Shown piece by piece: positions 32,882 through 37,236 of a DNA stretch of 37,236 nt. The translations under genes and the position numbers were made by a program. Source of the DNA: Pedosphaera sp. (GTDB lineage: Bacteria; Verrucomicrobiota; Verrucomicrobiia; Limisphaerales; SIBE01); NCBI GenBank assembly GCA_009695265.1, contig SIBE01000010.1, positions 1 to 37,236 on the forward strand, given 5' to 3'. Below the pieces are notes generated by a model. It did no database searches. It was not told the DNA's origin and saw only the letters and a program-made list of their open reading frames with translations. How positions within the stretch are numbered: position 1 is the stretch's first letter; every line of letters begins with the position of its first letter.

Positions 32882-33394
32882 TCATTCGTAGGCGATGCGA
32901 GTGATCTCCAGTTCCTCCTCGCCTGAGGGAAAGCGAAAGCGGACGCGCTCGCCAAGCCGGGCATTGAGCAGTGCTTTGGCGATCGGCGAAAGCCAGCTTA
33001 CATAGCCGCGGTCGATATCCGTTTCGTCCACTCCCACGATGCGATAGGACGATTCACCCCCGCTCCGCTCTTGCACGGTGACAGTGGCACCAAAGCGAAT
33101 TCGATCTTCGGGCGGAGTGGGCGGCGGCACGACCAATGCCGATTGCAAACTCTGTTGCAAGCGCAGAATCCGTTGGTCCAGCAACTGGCGTTGCCGCTTG
33201 GCATTCGGATCGTCCGTCGATATCGCGATCCGAGGTCGCTCCTCGTGAACGAGATGATCCAGTTCTTCGCGCAACCGTCGGGCGCCATCCGGCGTCATGT
33301 AGTTCTTCGCCCCCGCAGGCAGCGGCGACATTTGACGCAGCGGCGCTGGCGGATCGGGAACATCGTCCGATTCTCGGGTGAATGCTTTGCTCAT
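32882..33394 (-). CDS. GreA/GreB-family factor with shortened coiled coil
   Basis: A 170-residue protein. The C-terminal FKBP-like domain is well conserved with GreB (IRFGATVTVQE, YRIVGVDETD, YVSWLSPIAKALLNARLGERVRF). The N-terminal part opens YMTPDGARRLREELDHLVHEERP like GreB, but the stretch between EERP and the end of the second helix is 13 residues shorter than in E. coli GreB and lacks the acidic tip GDxSENADY that inserts into the RNA polymerase secondary channel. It may therefore bind polymerase without stimulating transcript cleavage. There is also a 30-residue extension in front. Divergent from the M20 gene at 33552. Confidence 0.87.
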   Translation of the reverse strand: MSKAFTRESDDVPDPPAPLRQMSPLPAGAKNYMTPDGARRLREELDHLVHEERPRIAISTDDPNAKRQRQLLDQRILRLQQSLQSALVVPPPTPPEDRIRFGATVTVQERSGGESSYRIVGVDETDIDRGYVSWLSPIAKALLNARLGERVRFRFPSGEEELEITRIAYE

Positions 33395-33551
33395 ACTGAA
33401 ATGCTAAAGACTTGAATTGTTTTAAGGGCGATGAAAGATAGGCAGTATGTCAGTGACCTTCAATCGCGGAGAGGATCATTTCTTATCGATCGAAGGCGAG
33501 CACAAAGCCTCCTGACGTCATCAGCTACGAAAGAAAATAAATATCGAACCC

Positions 33552-34907
33552 ATGAACTACCTACCTAAACAACCCGGCGTGTCCAGCCTTCTGGCGATAG
33601 CGCTTGCTGGTGTGACAGCTCTTGCCCAAGGCGCGGGGCCAGCGGCCCTCCGTGAACCGGTTCAGTCGCGCATCAATCTGGAATCTTCACGTCTCGTCGC
33701 GCTCTACAAGGAGCTGCACGCTCACCCGGAGCTGTCCTATCAGGAGGAGAAAACAGCCGCGCAAATCGCCGATCAATTGAAAGAGGCTGGCTTCGAAGTC
33801 ACGGCCAAAGTCGGTGGCCATGGCGTTGTCGGGGTCCTTCGCAATGGAGCAGGCCCGACGATCCTCATCCGGACTGATCTGGACGCGCTTCCGGTTAAAG
33901 AAGAGACCGGCTTGTCCTACGCCAGCCAAGCTCGAACCAAGGACGACAAAGGAAATGAAGTGAACGTCATGCACGCGTGCGGACATGACATGCACATGAC
34001 GGTCTTTTCCGGAACTGCCCGGGTTCTCGCCTCTCTCAAGGACCAATGGAAAGGAACGTTGGTGATGATTGGCCAACCGGCAGAGGAACGGGTGGGCGGA
34101 GCTAAAGCGATGCTGGCCGCGGGTCTCTTCACGCGATTTCCGAAGCCCGATTATTGTCTGGCCTTGCATGTCAACGCTCAGCTCCCAGCGGGCAGCGTCG
34201 GCTATACTGAAGGTTACATGCTGGCGAATGTCGATGGACTGAACGTGACGATCCGCGGCGTCGGCGGCCATGGCGCCTGGCCGCACACCACCAAAGATCC
34301 GATCGTCCTCGCTGCGCAAACAATCCTCGCACTGCAAACAATCGTGAGCCGTGAGACTCAACCCGGAGAACCCGCCGTCATCACCGTGGGATCGATTCAT
34401 GGCGGGACCAAGCATAACATCATTCCAGATGAAGTTACGCTTCAACTGACCCTCCGCTCCTACTCCGATGAAGTCCGAGCGCATTCGATTGCGGCGGTGA
34501 AGCGAATTACCAAAGGCCTGGCTCAGGCGGCCGGAATTCCGGACAATCGATTGCCCATTGTTGCCGTCGAAAACGAGTCCAGCTCCGCGACCTACAATGA
34601 CCCTGCCCTGACACAGAGGGTGGTTAAAAGCTTTCAATCTTGGTTGGGTGAGCAAAACACCATCCGTGAGAAACCGGTCATGGGAGCGGAAGATTTTGGG
34701 CTTTTTGGGCGAACCGAAGATAAGATTCCGATCTGCATGTTTTGGCTAGGATCGGTGGAACCACAACGCGTCCAGGAAAGCAAGCGTAGCGGGCAACCGC
34801 TTCCGTCACTCCATTCGAGCACCTACCATCCGGTTCCTGAAACAACCATCAAAACGGGCGTAACGGCCATGACGGCCGCAGTGTTGGAATTGGCCGGTAA
34901 CAAATAA
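33552..34907 (+). CDS. Secreted M20-family amidohydrolase (IAA-amino acid/hippurate hydrolase-like)
   Basis: A 451-residue metallopeptidase-like amidohydrolase with a signal peptide (residues 1-25, ending ALAQ). LYKELHAHPELSYQEEKTA (51-69) is the M20D opening. Metal ligands include HACGHDMHM (141-149; Cys143, His145) and GQPAEERVGGAKAM. GVGGHGAWPHTTKDPIVLA marks the dimerisation-domain His. MGAEDFGLF and THYHPVPE-like STYHPVPETTIK are the C-terminal metal site. It cleaves the amide bond of N-acyl amino acids or small conjugates. Its export differs from the mostly cytoplasmic family and matches the secreted D-aminoacylase at 25420. No Shine-Dalgarno sequence is visible. Confidence 0.93.
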   Translation: MNYLPKQPGVSSLLAIALAGVTALAQGAGPAALREPVQSRINLESSRLVALYKELHAHPELSYQEEKTAAQIADQLKEAGFEVTAKVGGHGVVGVLRNGAGPTILIRTDLDALPVKEETGLSYASQARTKDDKGNEVNVMHACGHDMHMTVFSGTARVLASLKDQWKGTLVMIGQPAEERVGGAKAMLAAGLFTRFPKPDYCLALHVNAQLPAGSVGYTEGYMLANVDGLNVTIRGVGGHGAWPHTTKDPIVLAAQTILALQTIVSRETQPGEPAVITVGSIHGGTKHNIIPDEVTLQLTLRSYSDEVRAHSIAAVKRITKGLAQAAGIPDNRLPIVAVENESSSATYNDPALTQRVVKSFQSWLGEQNTIREKPVMGAEDFGLFGRTEDKIPICMFWLGSVEPQRVQESKRSGQPLPSLHSSTYHPVPETTIKTGVTAMTAAVLELAGNK

Positions 34908-35015
34908 GAGATGCGTCGAGGCTGGGCAAAAACATCAGGCTTACGATCACTCGCTTGAGCGCGCGGGAAAATCCTTGAGGATTCTCCGAACGCGTCGAGT
35001 TTGCTGCTCACAAAC

Positions 35016-36977
35016 TTATCGATCGAGCCGATAGCGTTTGCTGACGTAGAGGTCATCAGCGGCTTGGAAGAGAGCAGTGGCATCTTTTTCGAGTTCCCGG
35101 TCGATGGCATCCGGTTGCGAAGTGCGTCCGATCTCCTTTGTCTTTGGGTCACCTTGATAGAACTCCACCGTTTTATTGAGCCCGAATACAACCATTCGCT
35201 CCTGCCTGTAGAGTCCAATATCGCGGTTATGATTGATCAGAACGCGGCCATCCTCCGGCCGAGTATTCAAGAGATCGCTGCCGAAAAACAGGCTTTCATA
35301 GGGCCGCCCCAACAGTCCCAGCACCGTGGGGGCAACATCGAGCGAGCATCCGAGCTGGGAAACTCGGCTCGGATTTTTAACGACCGCAGGGCCGGCGATC
35401 AACAACGGAATCTCGTACGAATGGATGGGAATACTTTGGCTTCCATAGACTCTCGCACCGTGATCGGCGACGACGGCAAAAATCGTGTTCGTGTAGAACG
35501 ACTCTGTTTTCACCGCCTTGAAAAATTGTCCGAGAGCGAAATCGGTGTACTTGACTGCGTGATCGCGCTGTCGCTTATCCGGGTCTTCCGGAATCCTGCC
35601 TTTGGGATAGGTGAACGGCTTATGATTGGAAACGGAAAGAACAGTGGAGAAAAAGGGTTGGCCAGTTTTGGCGAGTGAGCGAAATTCCTCCACAGCGCGA
35701 CGATAAAGGTCTTCATCGCAAACTCCCCAAATCGTGCTGAACGTTGGCTGGTCAAAATCCTTCTGCTCGATGAAACGATCGTAACCATTGTTTATGGCAA
35801 AAGACCGCATGCCATCGAAGAGCCCGCGCCCGCCGTATAAAAATGCCGTGGCATACCCGTCTCTCTTGAGCACACGGGCAATCGTCTCGACGTTGTCGGA
35901 CAGATCGCGTTTCACGATCGAATCGCCTGGCAGCGGCGGAAATGAAGCGAGGACACCTTCGAGTCCGCGCACGGTCCGATTGCCGGACGCGTATAGATTG
36001 GTGAAGAGCATTCCTTCTTCTACGGCGAGGTGGTCCATCTCCGGGGTCAAACTCGCTCCTGGTCGGCCCAATGATCCCCAAAACTCAGATCCAAAACTTT
36101 CTATCAAGAGAATCACCACATTCAATCTTGGACGGTTTGTGTCCCCGGCCACATGTTTTTGAAGTGTGCTCCCATTCGCCACGAATTCGACATTCGGTTT
36201 GGTCAAAAGGCGTTTGGTTCTCTGATGCGCCTCGTCAATTGGGATTGTTTTGTAAAAGGCCGCGAAATCTAAATGGTGAGTCCAAGCCGCAGTGACAAAT
36301 GCGATCGAGCCATTGTTCGCCATCTCATTCAAGACCCGCTCATTGGTCAAACGCGATTCCTTCGGACTGATGCTCATGTAAACGAGAATACTCAATGCAA
36401 ACCCACCCATCACACCACACACGCTGGATCTTCGCGAGATGGGATGCTCCCACATCCGGCCAAATAAGTAGTGCGCCGCCAGCAACCATCCGGCCGAGAA
36501 ACAAACACAGGCGGACAGGACAAAACCCACCGGATACGAATCCTGAATGTTGATGAAAACCTCGTGAGGATAGAGGAGATAATCGACAGCAACGGTGTTG
36601 AATCGCGATTTAAACTCGTCAAAAAAATAGAACTCCGCGACCAGCAAAAAGCTCTGCACTACCCAAAAGAGAAAAAGACCGGCGCAGAATAGGATGCGAT
36701 GCCAGCCCGCTTGACGCCATCGACTGGGAAGAATCGATATCCAACAGAAGATTGGCAGAGTCAAAACCAGCCCCACGAATGAGTCCAAATGGATTCCAAC
36801 CGCAAACGCTTTCAGCAGGTCGGAACCGGATGGCGGGTTTTCTGGTTTGAAACAGAAGAATAAGATCAGCCGCAGAGTCGAATAGACAAGCAGGAGAGAA
36901 ACGAAGTGAAAGCCCGCGAAAGCAAAGTAAGATTGCTTGCGGGAGGGCTTCACGCTCGCACGATCAGGAATCATCAT
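35016..36977 (-). CDS. LtaS-like membrane phosphotransferase (sulfatase-fold)
   Basis: A 653-residue protein with five predicted membrane helices in residues 17-205, then an extracytoplasmic sulfatase-fold domain from about 283. Glu293 in LIESFGSE is a metal ligand, Thr335 in SGNRTVRGLE is the phospho-accepting nucleophile (not a formylglycine), and VVADHGARV the second metal site. This is the architecture of lipoteichoic acid synthase and MdoB/OpgB phosphoglycerol transferases. In a Gram-negative-type cell it probably transfers phosphoglycerol or phosphoethanolamine from a phospholipid to a glycan or lipid A. It is unrelated to the arylsulfatases of the left part of the window beyond the fold. 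Confidence 0.93.
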   Translation of the reverse strand: MMIPDRASVKPSRKQSYFAFAGFHFVSLLLVYSTLRLILFFCFKPENPPSGSDLLKAFAVGIHLDSFVGLVLTLPIFCWISILPSRWRQAGWHRILFCAGLFLFWVVQSFLLVAEFYFFDEFKSRFNTVAVDYLLYPHEVFINIQDSYPVGFVLSACVCFSAGWLLAAHYLFGRMWEHPISRRSSVCGVMGGFALSILVYMSISPKESRLTNERVLNEMANNGSIAFVTAAWTHHLDFAAFYKTIPIDEAHQRTKRLLTKPNVEFVANGSTLQKHVAGDTNRPRLNVVILLIESFGSEFWGSLGRPGASLTPEMDHLAVEEGMLFTNLYASGNRTVRGLEGVLASFPPLPGDSIVKRDLSDNVETIARVLKRDGYATAFLYGGRGLFDGMRSFAINNGYDRFIEQKDFDQPTFSTIWGVCDEDLYRRAVEEFRSLAKTGQPFFSTVLSVSNHKPFTYPKGRIPEDPDKRQRDHAVKYTDFALGQFFKAVKTESFYTNTIFAVVADHGARVYGSQSIPIHSYEIPLLIAGPAVVKNPSRVSQLGCSLDVAPTVLGLLGRPYESLFFGSDLLNTRPEDGRVLINHNRDIGLYRQERMVVFGLNKTVEFYQGDPKTKEIGRTSQPDAIDRELEKDATALFQAADDLYVSKRYRLDR

Positions 36978-37088
36978 AAGTCTAGAACAATATTATCCAG
37001 CGGCTGGGATTAGCTTCAACCGGACTTCGAGCGAGAATGAAACCTAACCCAATCTGGCCTTGGATCAAACTCTGCCGAACCCCGTCGG

Positions 37089-37236
37089 TCAGTTTTTTAA
37101 GCCTCCTGGGGGTTTCTTTTTTGCCTTAGGTTCCGCTTTTACCGACTGCTGTCCTCCGGCCTCAGCTTTCTTCTTTAGGTCGTCGATCTCTTTTCGCATC
37201 TCGCGATTAATTTTTTTCAGATCGAGAACTTCGTCT
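37089..37236 (-). CDS. C-terminal end of a coiled-coil protein, partial
   Basis: About 49 residues of a minus-strand gene that continues past the right edge, ending at TGA 37091-37089. The sequence is a charged heptad-like helix (DEVLDLKKINREMRKEIDDL, then KKKAEAGGQQ) followed by a Lys/Pro-rich tail KAKKKPPGGLKN. No family can be named from this tail. The stop lies 111 nt upstream of the LtaS-like gene. Confidence 0.6.
   Translation of the reverse strand, partial: DEVLDLKKINREMRKEIDDLKKKAEAGGQQSVKAEPKAKKKPPGGLKN

Noticed and set aside
33687-34655. Minus-strand 322-codon frame
   Set aside because: Antisense to the M20 amidohydrolase, whose motifs are complete on the plus strand.

Overview
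The window looks like a chromosomal segment of a soil- or freshwater-type Verrucomicrobiota (PVC group), probably near the Pedosphaera/Limisphaerales lineage. The grounds are gene content: a Planctomycete-type cytochrome c/DUF1549/DUF1553 protein paired with a DUF1501 protein, many secreted arylsulfatases, a Gfo/Idh/MocA oxidoreductase, a RAYT transposase with REP palindromes, and secreted D-aminoacylase, SGNH and M20 hydrolases. No rRNA, tRNA, CRISPR array or phage region was seen.

Region 1 (about 339-17770) is one long minus-strand array, read from right to left: DUF1549/DUF1553 cytochrome, DUF1501 protein, metal-dependent cyclase fused in frame to a RAYT transposase, Gfo/Idh/MocA oxidoreductase, the 3' remnant of a lost sulfatase, sulfatase, cytochrome P450, small ORF, sulfatase, sulfatase with a LamG-like tail, sulfatase with a CBM-like tail, and a PHP-alpha/beta hydrolase fusion. 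Several junctions are 4-nt ATGA overlaps or gaps of 4-5 nt, so much of it is probably co-transcribed. I infer an extracytoplasmic pathway that desulfates, oxidises and then hydrolyses a sulfated, possibly O-methylated or esterified substrate. No glycoside hydrolase, SusC/D pair, sulfatase-maturation enzyme or P450 redox partner is present, so the substrate is open.

Region 2 (about 17995-22148) holds an RlmI-like methyltransferase, a two-TM small protein, a secreted lysine-rich protein with a strong terminator, a zinc-ribbon Ser/Thr kinase, and divergently a candidate cis-regulatory RNA (perfect -35 box, structured leader, intrinsic terminator and a complementary anti-terminator segment) ahead of a 115-aa gene.

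Region 3 (about 22449-37236) is a mosaic of single genes and short operons: SGNH hydrolase, GT4 glycosyltransferase with the tail of a lost or degraded gene before it, D-aminoacylase, PIG-L deacetylase, an N-terminally truncated vanadium haloperoxidase, an operon of GT39-like membrane protein/GT2 glycosyltransferase/methyltransferase, a GreA/GreB-like factor with a shortened coiled coil, a secreted M20 amidohydrolase and an LtaS-like membrane phosphotransferase.

The most unusual part is 11745-13561. REP palindromes have been inserted in frame into two neighbouring enzyme genes, and one insertion carries the whole RAYT, giving a cyclase-RAYT fusion reading frame.
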